From: Datisca glomerata
Lineage: Eukaryota > Streptophyta > Magnoliopsida > Cucurbitales > Datiscaceae
DNA: 64,000 nt
Assembly: GCA_003255025.1 (NCBI GenBank)
Contig: QANY01013836.1
Coordinates: 39,178-103,177, forward strand
Direction: 5' to 3'
Shown here: positions 30,601 through 41,340 of the stretch, piece after piece
Layout: each line of letters begins with the position of its first letter
Numbering within the stretch: position 1 is the first letter of the stretch
Program-made: the position numbers and the translations under genes
The notes under the pieces: model-generated
Database searches by the model: none
What the model was told of the DNA's origin: nothing
The model's input: only the letters and a program-made list of their open reading frames with translations

Positions 30601-31331
30601 TTCAGAGTTCTATTCTTCCTTTCAGCCACCTCATTCTGTTGAGGAGTGTAAGGTGCAGTAGTCTAATGCACAATTCCATGATGAACACAGAATTCAGACA
30701 GCATAGTGGAGTCATACTCTCCACCTCGGTAAGATCTAAGCACTTTGATATTTTTACCAAGTTGATTTTCAACTTTAGACTTGTATGTCTTAAACATATC
30801 CAAAGTCTCATCCTTTGAATGAAGCATATATACATAGAAATATTTACTGAAATTATCAATAAATGTAACAAAGTATTTTGTACCTCCCCTACTAGATGTT
30901 AATTTGAAATCATATAAATCGTTATGTATCATATCAATTAAGACATTTGTTCTTTCTACATATTTAAATGATTTACTTGCAAATTTAGATTTTAGGCATA
31001 TTACACATCTATTTCCTTTTTCTAGAATAAAACTAGGCAAACGTTCTAAATTAATCATTCGTTGTAAGGATAAAAAATTAACATGTCCTAATCTAGCATG
31101 CCAAATTTTAGATAGTTCAGCGATATAAATAAACGAAGTAGAATTATTATTAATAATAGCAGGAGTTACAGAACACACATTAAGTTTAAAAAGACCATCA
31201 GAACTATAACCCTTCCCAACAAACATCTCTCTCTTAGTCAGAATAAACTTGCCAGCATCAAAGACAAGCTTAAAATCCACTCTTACATAAAAGAGATCCT
31301 GAAACCAAATTCCTACGAATTTCAGGCACAT
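30601..31331 (-). pseudogene. Copia GAG-pre-integrase and integrase
   Basis: The minus strand reads 'KIWHARLGHVNFLSLQRMIN' (HxxxH) and 'RCVICLKSKFASKSF' (CxxC) for the zinc domain, then 'VLIDMIHNDLYDFKLTSSRG' (first Asp), 'GKNIKVLRSYRGGEYDS' (second catalytic block with D changed to S/Y context), and 'ERKNRTLKN'-like sequence near 30605. Stop codons occur near 30663 and 30602. Confidence 0.85.
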
Positions 31332-31373
31332 GCAAGACGTTCAAGAGAGTGAGTTGTTTTCCAGATGTGAACT

Positions 31374-32437
31374 TCAGTACAACCTTTCCCTTTCCCTTAA
31401 CAACAGCTTCTGAGGCGTTCCCCATATAAAGAACTTCATCCTTTTCAACCTCTCTATATGTTGAAAAACATTTCGGTCACTGCACACATGCTTCGTCGCA
31501 CCAGTGTCGACCCACCATTCCTTGGTGTCAGCGACCACACAGGTCTCAGAAATCATAGCACAAAGATCATCTATCTCCATCATATTTGCTTTATTCCTTT
31601 TCCCATTGATATGGGGTTGGTTACTATCGTTCTGACCTTTCCTAAAATAGTAGTCATTTGCCTTGTGTACGGCTTTACTACACACCTAGCAACTTCCATT
31701 AATACGTTTCTCTGAGTTACCTTTCTGAGCACTGCTCGACAGTGTCTTCCTTTTCTTGCTCGGTTGATTGGATTTGTTTCCTTCCACCAAGTTAACTTTC
31801 ATTCTGTAGGTTGCCCATATTGCTTTCTTTTCATTTTTCCGGTTGTCCTCCTCTATGCTCAGCCAAACAATCAGATCCTCCATGCTAAGCTCCTTACGCT
31901 TGTGCTTTAGATAATTCTTGAAGTCCTTCCACGACAGTGGCAACTTCTCAATGATGGATGCAACTCGGAATGGTTCATTCACGATCATCCCCTCGACCTT
32001 CATGTTGTTGAAGATGATTTGTAACTCCTCCACTTAATTGATCATCATGTTCTTATCATCCATCTCGTATTTCAGGAATTTCCGGACGATAAACTTCTTC
32101 GTCCCGATATCCTCAGTTTTATATTTCTTCTCCAAGGCCTGCCATAGCTCCTTTTCCATCTTGAACGACGCGTAGATGTTGTAGAGGTGTCTACCCAGCC
32201 GTTCAAGATATAGTTTCGACAAAGGAAGTTTGAATGAATCCAGGCTTCTCGTTTCGATGTAAGCTTCTTTGATTGTCCTTCATTCGGTGCAGGAGGAATA
32301 TCGTCTGTCAGTAGATGTACTAGATTAACAGTGGTCAGATAGAAGACCATCTTCTGTTGCCATTGTTTGAAGTCGTCTCCCTTGAACTTCTCAGGTCTCT
32401 TAGTGTGCAAATTCTTGATTCCAACAGATTGTTCCAT
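31374..32437 (-). pseudogene. Copia gag and protease
   Basis: ATG at 32437 starts 'MEQSVGIKNLHTKRPEKFKG' and 'FKQWQQKMVFYL', the usual Copia gag beginning. After frameshifts it continues 'AFKMEKELWQALEKKYKTED', 'FNNMKVEGMIVNEPFRVASI', 'LPLSWKDFKNYLKHKRKE' and 'SMEDLIVWLSIEEDNRKNE'. The protease has 'EWWVDTGATKHVC' with active-site DTG intact at about 31500. Frame breaks near 32034, 31686 and 31374 make it inactive. Confidence 0.88.
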
Positions 32438-32454
32438 AATTATTGTCTTTAGAT

Positions 32455-32775
32455 TGTTGTTCGTAGTAATGGAACAAGATGCTTTCATAACCAAACCGAA
32501 CCGAACCGAGTCGGCCGAACGGACCGCGGCTACGGCGGTGGCGTGTGTGTGAGGGGAGGACCATGTGCCATCTAGGTCCTCCCTTCCCCACAAAATGTGG
32601 GGTGCCCCTTGGGGCTAACCCCAAGGCGCGAGAGTTGGGTTTATGAACCCAACATCATTTTCTTGAGTTTCCAATGTAGGACTAAATCCCGCTCTATTTC
32701 ACATCACACACTTTCATTCACACTTTTTCTTTTATTTATTTCCTTTGACTTCTCTTTCCTTTATTATCTCCAACA
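32455..32775 (-). repeat. Copia 5' LTR, 321 bp (internally deleted)
   Basis: On the minus strand starts TGTTGGAGATAATAAAGG and ends ACGAACAACA, matching both ends of the inverted 3' LTR. It is followed on the outside by GATAA (32776-32780), which corresponds to AATAA after the 3' LTR. No canonical Met-tRNA primer site is visible just inside. Confidence 0.85.
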
Positions 32776-32830
32776 TTATCGCCATGCATCTCCACGACAG
32801 GAAGCTTGGAGCATCTAGTTTGTACATCCA
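32776..32830 (-). pseudogene. Captured host gene exon split by Copia
   Basis: The minus strand reads 'FVDVQTRCSKLPVVEMHGDK', with the last codons formed by GATAAG. The Copia LTR starts inside this frame; on the other side of the (inverted) Copia the frame continues at 28942. With one 5-bp duplication removed, the open frame runs about 42 codons. Gene identity unknown. Confidence 0.5.
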
Positions 32831-33619
32831 CAAAATTTACTCTGTTGTTGCTTACCTCCTACCAGCCACAAAATTTGAATCGAACGATTGCCTTGACAGA
32901 CTTCACTGAAAATGATGATTTGAGGATCCATAGGGACATCTCCAAGTCTCCAGATCTAGAGATCTTGAAGTTTCTCCGAGCTTGAGCACTGAAAATGATA
33001 GAACGGAAGAGAAGAAGGCTGATAGAATAGAAGAGAAGAGGCCTCTTCACAAAAGTTTCTATTCACAAAAATTCTTCAACCTCACAAACCCCTTCTCGTT
33101 CTTTGTTTTTGAATAGAGAGAGATAGAAGCTAATCGAGAGAGAAACTAATGGACACATCTCTAGTCTACTCTCTCTCTCTCTTCTTCAAAGAAGGTCAAG
33201 CCCTAAGTTGTGGGTTTGGATATTTAGAGGGAGAAGTTATGAAAGAGAGAGAAGATAAATCCCCGTTGCCAACTTGAGTTGTTGAGGTTGAAGATTGAGA
33301 GCCTCCGAAGGAGAATCGTAAAGGAGAAAGGGAAATCGCAGGCTTCTGTGAAATGCCTATTGTATTTCAAGATAAGAAAATCGCAGTGTACCAAATTTTT
33401 TTAAGTCCCGCTCGCTTAACGTTTTTTCATAAATAAGTCCCGCTTAACTCGTTTTCGTACAGTTCAAAAAACCAAAACTTATTTTCGTACTCCTGCTTTT
33501 TCTTACGTTTTAACAGGAATATTTTTATAAGATTCACAAAAACTCTAGTTATTTTGAGTATATTACAAGAGGAGACTATGAACCTTGTATTAAAAACTTG
33601 TAGAATATCATATATTGTT
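32831..33619. other. CACTA-internal/subterminal DNA
   Basis: GA-rich stretches (AGAGAGAGATAG type), a (CT)n tract at 33170-33182 and AT-rich DNA toward the GTAGTG end. The minus-strand frame at 32859-33050 has no recognisable character. May hold the 5' untranslated region of the captured gene. Confidence 0.4.
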
Positions 33620-33628
33620 GTAGTGAGA

Positions 33629-34985
33629 AGACTCCTCTTTAATTTGGGCCTTAAGGACCAATTGTTGAGTCGAAGAATCTTCTATCATTCTTCACACGAT
33701 TTCTTAAAATGATACTGATTCCTTTTATTACCAAAAATTCTTTGATTGTTAGAAATTTAATTTTAAACTTTCTTGTCCTAAAACGTTCACAGTTGAAATC
33801 TTTCTGTTATCATAACAGATTTCATTATCCTTGTGAAAACCTATTTTTTCACTTTTTTCATATCATTGAAGTCATGCTTCAACCCAACGTCTTCTTAAAT
33901 TTTATCCAATTTATAAATCTAGTCATTTCTTGGATATTTAAATCCACTATGACCATAATTAATGGATGTGGAGCAAAAAAACGGTGTTCTACCATTGAGC
34001 TTCTTGATTTAAAAAAAATTGATTGAGTATTCTAGGTTCTACCTTTTCGTATTCTTGTATACTAGAATTCTCAAATTCCTCCATTGTAGAATCTTGAAAT
34101 GGTTTCCTGCAAAAGATTACAAATATGGAAGTCAGGAATCTAATTATTAATGCATTAAATATCAAAATTGCTAGAAATAAATTATTGCCTAGCAAAACTT
34201 TGTTTGGAAGGAACTTCAAAACATGTTTTGCATTTTTGTAAAAAATAAATAAAGCAAATTGTATGCTTTGATTAATTACCTTAATAATGGAATAAATTTC
34301 AAGTCCTGAAAATCTATTATCATATTGAAATAATTTGATTTTTTTTTGTAAGGATAACTAAATTATTTTATTTTATTATCTTGGTAAATAATTTAAAATG
34401 TTTCCAGTATTTTTTAGAGGAAATATTACTAATTTAAACAATCAAGATATTCAACCAATATTGCTTACTAAGAATGCAGTAAATTAAGAAATCAGTAAAT
34501 TGATTAAAGAGTTTAATCATTATATTCTGAAATTTACTTGGAGCAAATCTAAGATCAAATGACATTATTTTTCATTTATAATGATCAAATATAATCTTGT
34601 ATTTATCAATCTTATTTATCTGGATTTGTCAAAATGCAGATTTTATGCCAAATTTAGAGGATGCATCAGCATTTCTAAGTTTATTGATTAGATCCCTTCC
34701 GTTTGATATTGAATATTTTATCCACTTCAAAACATCTTTAAAGGGCTTACAATTAATCATTAAACAAGAAACTCCTCTTTCAAAGATTTTTATCTGATTT
34801 TGAAGAGCAAGATTTTGAAGTTATTCTTCAATTATTTTGGATTTCATTTCTTCTTATAGAGAACCCAGTTGTCGTTCTTTACAAGAGATTAATTTTATGA
34901 ATTTGAAAACAGAATTTTATTTTAGAGTTTTCAATTTCTCATTGTGAGAAGTGAGAAATTTGAATTTAATAGGTTCATCAATGAG
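33629..34985 (-). pseudogene. Viral RT-RNase H, copy A
   Basis: Aligns with copy B 41340-42640. The catalytic-box region (34415-34485) is wrecked: relative to copy B there is a small deletion over the YxDD codons, a stop, and about 44 extra bases (34441-34484). Other stops and frameshifts are frequent (for example at about 34016). The coding sequence is separated from its 3' continuation at 24754 by the CACTA element. Confidence 0.8.
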
Positions 34986-34999
34986 ATAAGTAATTATCC

Positions 35000-35330
35000 C
35001 GTCATGCTCTGTGGTAAAAGGATACAACAGATAAATAAATGGCAAACCTAAAATTATCAGTCATATTATTTACTAAGACAAACTATGTTTTGAAGCATAC
35101 ATTGTCTTGACAAATATGGATTTTAGGAATTTCATAATTAAAATGCAATTTATTACCATTGGCAGAAGATAATGATTCTTTCATCTTCTTGAAGTACTTA
35201 GTAGGAACTAGTTCTTCCTGCATATAATTTAAACTGCTCCTGAATCAACAAGAGCCATTGTAGTGAAATCCAAATCTTGAATTATAATTTTGATCATTAT
35301 GTGTCATTTCTTTATTTTGATATGATTAAG
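35000..35330 (-). pseudogene. Viral aspartic protease, copy A
   Basis: On the minus strand 'TTMALVDSGA' preserves the Asp-Ser-Gly active site (codons at 35246-35238), followed quickly by a TAA. Copy B has the Ser replaced at the same place. Otherwise aligned with 43100-43306. Confidence 0.75.
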
Positions 35331-35339
35331 AATTTGGAT

Positions 35340-35930
35340 GAAGTTATCATCATTTGTATTATTGATAATAAGTTCTTCAACCTCATTATCAGAAATTGAG
35401 TTTACTCATATCTCCTAGTTCACTAAATTCAAGATTTTTAATTTAACATTTTATTTTTAAAAGGTTTAATTCTTTTGAGTTAGAATTTTTTTAATTTTTT
35501 TATTTCAATTTTAATATTTTTAATTTATTTCTTAAGTTTCTGTAAGATAACTTCCTTCTCCTTTCCTTTAACCTTATTGAATTTCTCAAGGGTTTGTGAA
35601 AGGCATGCAGTATTGTTATTATTAGACTTACAATTTTCTTTCTTCTGAACTACTTTCTTAAGTATTTTCAGATATTCTTGTTTTAATTCTGGATTTTCAA
35701 TTTTGCTAATTAAATCTTACAAGAGGTTTTCTTGTTCCTCATTTTTGTTTAAGACATTAATATTTTGACATTAACTATACTCACACCCCATTAAGATGTT
35801 AGAAGAATCACTTTCAGAACTTAAGGATTCAGATTCAGAGGATTCAGGAGATTCAAATTCTCATAAATCTTCACTATCACTTTCATAATAATCTATTGTT
35901 TCTATGATTCTAAACAATTCTTATTTATCT
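35340..35930 (-). pseudogene. Viral acidic linker/coiled-coil region, copy A
   Basis: Aligns with 43370-43921 of copy B, a Ser/Asp/Glu-rich stretch followed by a Lys/Ile/Leu-rich coiled coil between coat and protease. Stops near 35884 and 35918 and T-rich decay. Confidence 0.65.
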
Positions 35931-35934
35931 TCTT

Positions 35935-37110
35935 CAGAAATTTTTAACTGATTAATTTTATTTTTAACTTGAAAAGTGTTAGAAAAATGATCATTCTGGT
36001 CACATTTAAAACACTTAATTTAACTTTTGTCAAATCTTTTATTGGGTTTTTTCTAGAACGATTTTTATTCTTAGAGAAACGTTTATCAAAATATTTATTT
36101 TTAGAAAAGCATTTACCAAAACTTTTATTTTTGTGGTAAATTTTCCTATAAGGCTTATGGGTCCTCCTATGGCTTAAATGAGAATTTTTCTTATTCTTTG
36201 GGAAGGAGCAATAGCGGGTAAACCATATTACTCACAAAAATTATCTAATTCACATTTGGCAGTTTTATTTTATTTTTTTATTTGTTTATTGATTTTCATA
36301 TCAATACACATTTTTAAATATTCTTTTTGTATTGTAGTAATTATTATACCATAGTTAAGACTATTATAGTCTATATTTTCTTGGTCATTACTAAGGATTA
36401 TTCTAATTTTGTGTGTGAATAGATTGGGTAGTCCATTAATGATTTTTTTTTTCCAAAAAGGTTGATTGTTATCATCCCTTGTCATTACTCTGGACAAAAA
36501 TATATTTTTGTACCAGTCAAAATCATTTAAGGTTGGACACTTAAGATTGGTTGATTGATCATGGATACGCATAGTGATATTACTTAGCGTTCCAATGAAA
36601 TGTTCAATTATTGTGTAAAGAAGTGTATGGATGGTATCATGCATTGTTTCCTTATCTACACCAATAATTGGGGTTCCTTCAACATTAATCTTAACTGCCG
36701 AAATGATGAAATTTTTGGATTCTTCTACGAGATGTTTCTTTCACCAGGAATGAAGTATTCCTGTGAATCATGTGACTAAGAGTTTTATTACCTTGGTATG
36801 AGGCAGATTGTGAGTGGTGATGCAGTTGTTGGCCACCATTCCATGTATTGTAATTTATTGAGAACTTTCTATTCAGAAAGTCTAACAATATTCCATTCGT
36901 ACAATTTCTCTATAGATACAGAGAATTGATGAACGAAAGAGGATTCATTGATTTGTATAACTCGTGGCATAGGTTTTTATGCCATTTTATTTCTAATTAA
37001 CTTATTTCTAAACTTTTAAATGTATCTTCAATTTTGTTAACTTTTGAAGATTTATGGACTGTGGATGATTCATAGGACGATTTTGTCCTATGGCTATCTG
37101 ACTCAGAACT
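35935..37110 (-). pseudogene. Viral coat protein with zinc knuckle, copy A
   Basis: The longest open piece, 36270-36644, has the coat-like pattern 'FWKKKIINGLPNLFTHKI' and 'EYLKMCIDMKINKQIKK'. A basic region and a CCHC knuckle follow at 36013-35972, but the last Cys codon has become Phe (35972-35974). The N-terminal part is 36691-36888 with frame breaks. Coat protein packages the viral DNA. Confidence 0.8.
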
Positions 37111-37199
37111 ACTGTATTAGTTAATAACTTTAACAGAAGATGATTCTACAGATTTATTTTTCAATTCTTGAAGCATTTTATCAATAATTTTATTAATGG

Positions 37200-37965
37200 G
37201 AACAATATTCAAAGTGGTTTTATCTTAAAGATTTTTCTTTCAGGGCTTCATTAATTTTAGGTTCATGATAATCATCAACCTTGTTCTCAATTTTGTCTAA
37301 GTGTTTACCTATTGTAATTCGATTTTGATTGGTGTAATTGAGTTGTTTAACTACTTTTTTATTTGATTCTTCTTCCTTTTCAATCTTGAAAGGAGAAGCA
37401 GTTATTAAAGAATTTTTATGATTAATCATAATTTTCTCAGGAGGAAGATGGGCATACACTACACTGGAGTCTTCCTTGACCCATTTATATTTTGAAATTA
37501 CTTTGATATTATTTTTCATAAATATCATCGATATAATCAAGGAAAAATATATCAACTTTAAATTCTTGCATGAATGCCTTCCATTCTGCAAGTATGATTC
37601 TTCTTTGGTCCATATTATATTTTTCTCTGAACTTATTACGACTGTCAAGATTGGCTAGGTAATCATTATGTTGGGTTAGACCTTCCCAATCTAGTTTACA
37701 TTCTTGACTCAGGGTACCTATATTTAGGACAGAGAGTTGAGGATTAAAAGGATGAAGGTTTCCTCGAAAATCCATTTAAGTGGATGCTTCAACTTCATCA
37801 AATTAATCAGACATATTATCAAAGACTGACTGACTAACTTGAAAACTTGTGGCTATGCTTTTAAGTCTTAAATTTTTATTTTTTAATTTTTTTAGTTCTT
37901 GTTCCAATTTTTGAATTGATCTTGATCATTATTAATGAATGATCTAGAAAAAAAATTTCTAGGGG
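37200..37965 (-). pseudogene. Viral coiled-coil/N-terminal polyprotein segment, copy A
   Basis: Minus-strand frames 37509-37775 ('LSVLNIGTLSQECKLDWE', 'NMDQRRIILAEWKAFMQEF') and 37220-37648 ('KVISKYKWVKEDSSVVYA') overlap in different frames, so a frameshift lies between about 37560 and 37620. Positioned between movement and coat proteins. Confidence 0.7.
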
Positions 37966-38039
37966 TACTAGACTGGCTATACTCCTTAATTTATGGACTA
38001 GAAATAGAAGTTTAGAAATTAATTTTACAGAACCATCTA

Positions 38040-38825
38040 TGTACTGCTAGATGTAATCTACGTCTTCAATTGATCTTTGAATTGGAGTAAGTTGACTTTC
38101 ATTGGTTAAAAACCAATTTGAGGGCAAAGTAATATCACACCACCTAATTGTTTTAGGAACTCTAATATTAGCATTACTTTGACTAGATTGGATCAATAGG
38201 GGTTGGGTGCTTTCTAGGACTTGGTAACCAGTAGTTTTAATATTTAAAGTTATGCTATGGAGGGTCCCACTCCAATATCCGCTTTGATTCATGCAGCTAC
38301 TATGGTAAAGATTTTAGAACATGAAGGTCTATTAAGCTAACAAAAAAATCTGAAAAACAATCAAAATGGATTGGACCATAATAAAGTGATGATTCAATTA
38401 ATCCTAAAATACTATTATTAAAGTTTGTAAGTCTTACATATTACAAGGCTAATAAGACATAGGTATTTAGGCCTCTCCTTGTGAGTGGTTTGACTCTAAT
38501 CTGGACAACCAAATTTTAGAGGAAATTATATTCTTCCTCAATGTGATACTTAATCGCATTGGGGGAAAGTTATTAACAAGTTTCATACTCTTTCCCAATA
38601 GCATATATTTTTTTCAATTGTTTTAACATGATGCTGAGGCTTGAAGGAAGCAACGGACCATGTTGATTTGTAAATATTTTTATTAGGAATTTTGGGTATA
38701 TTCCATACCTTATAATCTACTTAACCATCTGCTAATTCAAAATGCTCTTCATTTATTATCTCAGGTATTAAAGTTATTGTAGACCTATTACTACTAGAAG
38801 AATTACTTCTAAATAATCTACTCAT
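38040..38825 (-). pseudogene. Viral movement protein, copy A
   Basis: Starts at ATG 38825 with a Ser-rich N-terminus ('MSRLFRSNSSSSNRS'). The C-terminal piece matches the copy B segment that carries the 30K-type movement protein signature and 'IRVPKTIRWCDITLPSNWFL'. Many stops. Copy A contains about 60 bp around 38240-38300 not present in copy B and lacks about 75 bp that copy B has. Movement proteins carry virus through plasmodesmata. Confidence 0.75.
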
Positions 38826-38829
38826 TGCT

Positions 38830-39207
38830 CAAATAACTAAATTATTCTTATGATTGAAAATTTCATACTGCATTTTGATCAGCAATCTGTTATAACTTCT
38901 ACAACCTCCTACCAGGTCGACTCTTCCCACTTTACTCCTACAACCACCCTACCCTCGGGATTCACGTATCTAAGAGGTCTTATTGTGGTGCCTGATGCTA
39001 ACCAAATAGAAACTGATACGTCAGATTCACAGATATATAATCAAAGATTACAGAGAAATAATGAAGCATAAAAATAACTAGTCACTTAGACGGAGACTGA
39101 GATTAAATAAAAATAATTATTCAGGTAAGCAATAACCACTCATAACAGGCGGTGAATGGATTAATTATGTAGATAATTTAAGTAAACAATAATTACCCCC
39201 ACCAAGT
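38830..39207 (-). other. Viral leader between primer site and movement protein, copy A
   Basis: Aligns with 49085-49488 of copy B (AAATTTCATACTG, TAACTTCTACAACC, AAGAGGTCTTATTGTGG). No ORF is conserved between the copies. Confidence 0.6.
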
Positions 39208-39208
39208 T

Positions 39209-39222
39209 TTGGCTCTGATACG
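39209..39222 (-). promoter_or_regulatory. Met-tRNA-like primer site, copy A
   Basis: The minus strand reads CGTATCAGAGCCAA; plant caulimovirids prime DNA synthesis with initiator Met-tRNA on a sequence containing TATCAGAGC. Copy B has TATCAGAGCT at 49500-49491. Confidence 0.7.
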
Positions 39223-39225
39223 AAA

Positions 39226-39355
39226 AGATGCGAAATCAAGTATAATTTAGAGCAATTAGAGAGGGGGTATTAATATCAGTAAAACTGTATTAATATCAAT
39301 AAGATGTGAAATCAAGTATAATTTAGAGCAATTAGAGGGGGTATTAATATCCAAG
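39226..39355. repeat. Short tandem duplication at the copy A/B junction
   Basis: GAAATCAAGTATAATTTAG...GGGGTATTAATATC occurs at 39230-39279 and 39307-39354 in direct orientation. It lies exactly where the end of one genome meets the start of the next. Confidence 0.85.
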
Positions 39356-39587
39356 AATTGGACACAAAAGCATTAAAAACTATATTAAGGTGTACGATTA
39401 AAAACTTACATGAACAGTGAAATTATTGGTAATAATTAAATAATGCTCCTGCTCACAATTTAACGTTGAAAAAAAAGAACGATTTACAGATGAGGGAGGA
39501 AGAAAGCTTTGTTTTAAAAACCAGTTTTGCTTTCAAATAGTTAAGAGTTGAAAACAAGTTCTGAGGAACAAATGGGAGAGAGATACC

Positions 39588-39595
39588 TATTTATA
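39588..39595 (-). promoter_or_regulatory. Viral TATA box, copy B
   Basis: Minus strand GCTATAAATAGG, conserved with copy A at 23193-23200. About 370 bp upstream of the copy A primer site, so a transcript would read into copy A. Confidence 0.65.
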
Positions 39596-39989
39596 GCAAG
39601 AAAAATGGAGTTCACCGGGAACCCATCAAACGTGAAAATATTTTACATTTCTACTTTTGTTTACTTTTGACTAAACAATAGTAAAAATCATAAATAGTTT
39701 CCAATTATTTGACAACTAGTATAATTATTATAGAAAACGATAAATTACAAAGATTCCTCAATAATTATAATCTTGGATTCTTGCGTCTTCATCATTGTGT
39801 CTTGAAAAATGTCATTGTGACTATTGTTGCTTTATTTCGGTAGAGCCACTATTGTTGTTCCTTGATAATTGCTATCTTGGATTTTAGTGTCTTCATTACT
39901 ATTATCTTGAAAGCCATTGTGACTTTTGTAGAGTGATTGTTGGGTATCATTATAATCATTTTATTAGAGAACTATTATGATATATTATT

Positions 39990-41340
39990 GAACTTCTTGA
40001 TATTGGCATTTTGCCAAAAGGGAAAAAATATTTATTTTTTCAATTTATTCATCGTTGCTTAAATCGATATTGTCAAATGGATCTTATGAATCCTAGAATA
40101 CATCACAGGCTCATTGTGTAAGACGTACCCTTTCAAACTCTTTTTATTCATCAATTGCTGAGGAAAAGTTTTGGATAATTGGCCTTTTTGGAATTTTGGT
40201 TTGATTAGGTGATTTGACTTAACTAATAATTCAGAGTCAGTCATTATTGTCTTCCAGGAGGAGAAGCAATTTTTGGATTACCATCTGGTTTGATTTGGTC
40301 TTTGGCTTTATGGCCTTGGATTTACCCTTTGAAGAGGGTTTGGATTCAGATTTTGATTTGAGTTTGGATTCTCTGGATGATTTAGATTAAGGTTCTAGGT
40401 TAATGAGCTTATTAATTTTTAATGGAGCCTGCGTAAAAGGGTTAGCGAATTTTAGGCTAGGATGACCTTTTGCAAATTCTTGGTTGATTGATGTGATTAT
40501 TTTTTGGGTATTGAATTTTTCTCACCACTTCACATAATATTGTTCGGTGAAGATTCCATCCTCGATTGAGTATTGCCATTTTAGTATCCATGGTATTTCC
40601 ATTTTAGTATCCATGGTATTTTATATTTAATTGGAAAATAGAGTATTTGGGGAAAAGAAGCCTCAATTGGTGAGGGCTTATGAACCTTTAAAAATAAATT
40701 GAATCTCTGCTGCAAACCAATTAGAAAAGGTTCTAAGACATAACCATGAATGGACCACCATTTTAAGAACCAGTTTAGAAAATTAGTTTTAAAATTCTTA
40801 TCGAAATTTAGAAACCAATAGTGAGAAAAGTCACTATTTTGATGCAGGAAAATTGCGTGTCATGCATCAATATAGTTAAAATAGTTGTATTGTTCTTTAT
40901 TTAAAAGATTTTTTAGACCCGAAGGATGGGCTATTCATTTCTCTATGGTTATAATTTTGAGAATATAGAAGGAATGATAGAGGATCCTTCCTTCTATATT
41001 TCTTATTAGGCTGATGTTAATAGATTTGGTTTCTAAGAGAATGTCTCTATAGAAACTAAGATTTTTGTCTTTGTGGCTAGGGACAAAGTGAAATTCGGGA
41101 AGGAAATGAGCTCTTGCTATTCAGCAGGTTCCTTTAAATGAGCGAATTAGGACTCAATATAAAAGATATTTTTACTAGGTGTTTTGTGAGTGTAAGAGGA
41201 TGATTTTTTATATTTTGTGATTGGTTGATTGACCAGCTGGGCATCGAAAGGCTGGTTAATAGTAAATGAGTCAAATTAGATGACCAAGGCTGTTTGGTAA
41301 TTGGGCCTGATGGATCCAATAATGGTTAATTGTTTAGGAG
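39990..41340 (-). pseudogene. Viral C-terminal ORF, copy B
   Basis: Aligned throughout with 23700-24754. Lys/Ser/Pro-rich tail near 40260-40400; upstream an aromatic-rich domain ('EQYYVKWWEKFNTQ' near 40520). Stops at about 40388, 40119 and elsewhere. A 20-bp duplication (CCATTTTAGTATCCATGGTA) occurs at 40575-40620. Confidence 0.65.

Larger units (their letters stand above)
24755..33625 (-). mobile_element. CACTA (En/Spm) transposon, 8.9 kb, carrying a host gene fragment
   Basis: Termini CACTACAAGAAATATGG and (inverted) CACTACAACAATATATG are the classic CACTA ends. A 3-bp AGA duplication and the uninterrupted second viral copy fix both boundaries exactly. No transposase is recognised, so the element appears non-autonomous. 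Inside are exons of an unidentified host gene (26001-26726, 32776-32830 and part of 28942-29369) and a Copia retrotransposon (26817-32775 less 28942-29369). CACTA elements are known to capture host gene pieces. The strand given is that of the captured gene. Confidence 0.92.

Noticed and set aside
29370..32775. Intact, potentially active Copia element
   Set aside because: One base is missing at the RT catalytic box, several frames are broken, and the 3' half is inverted.
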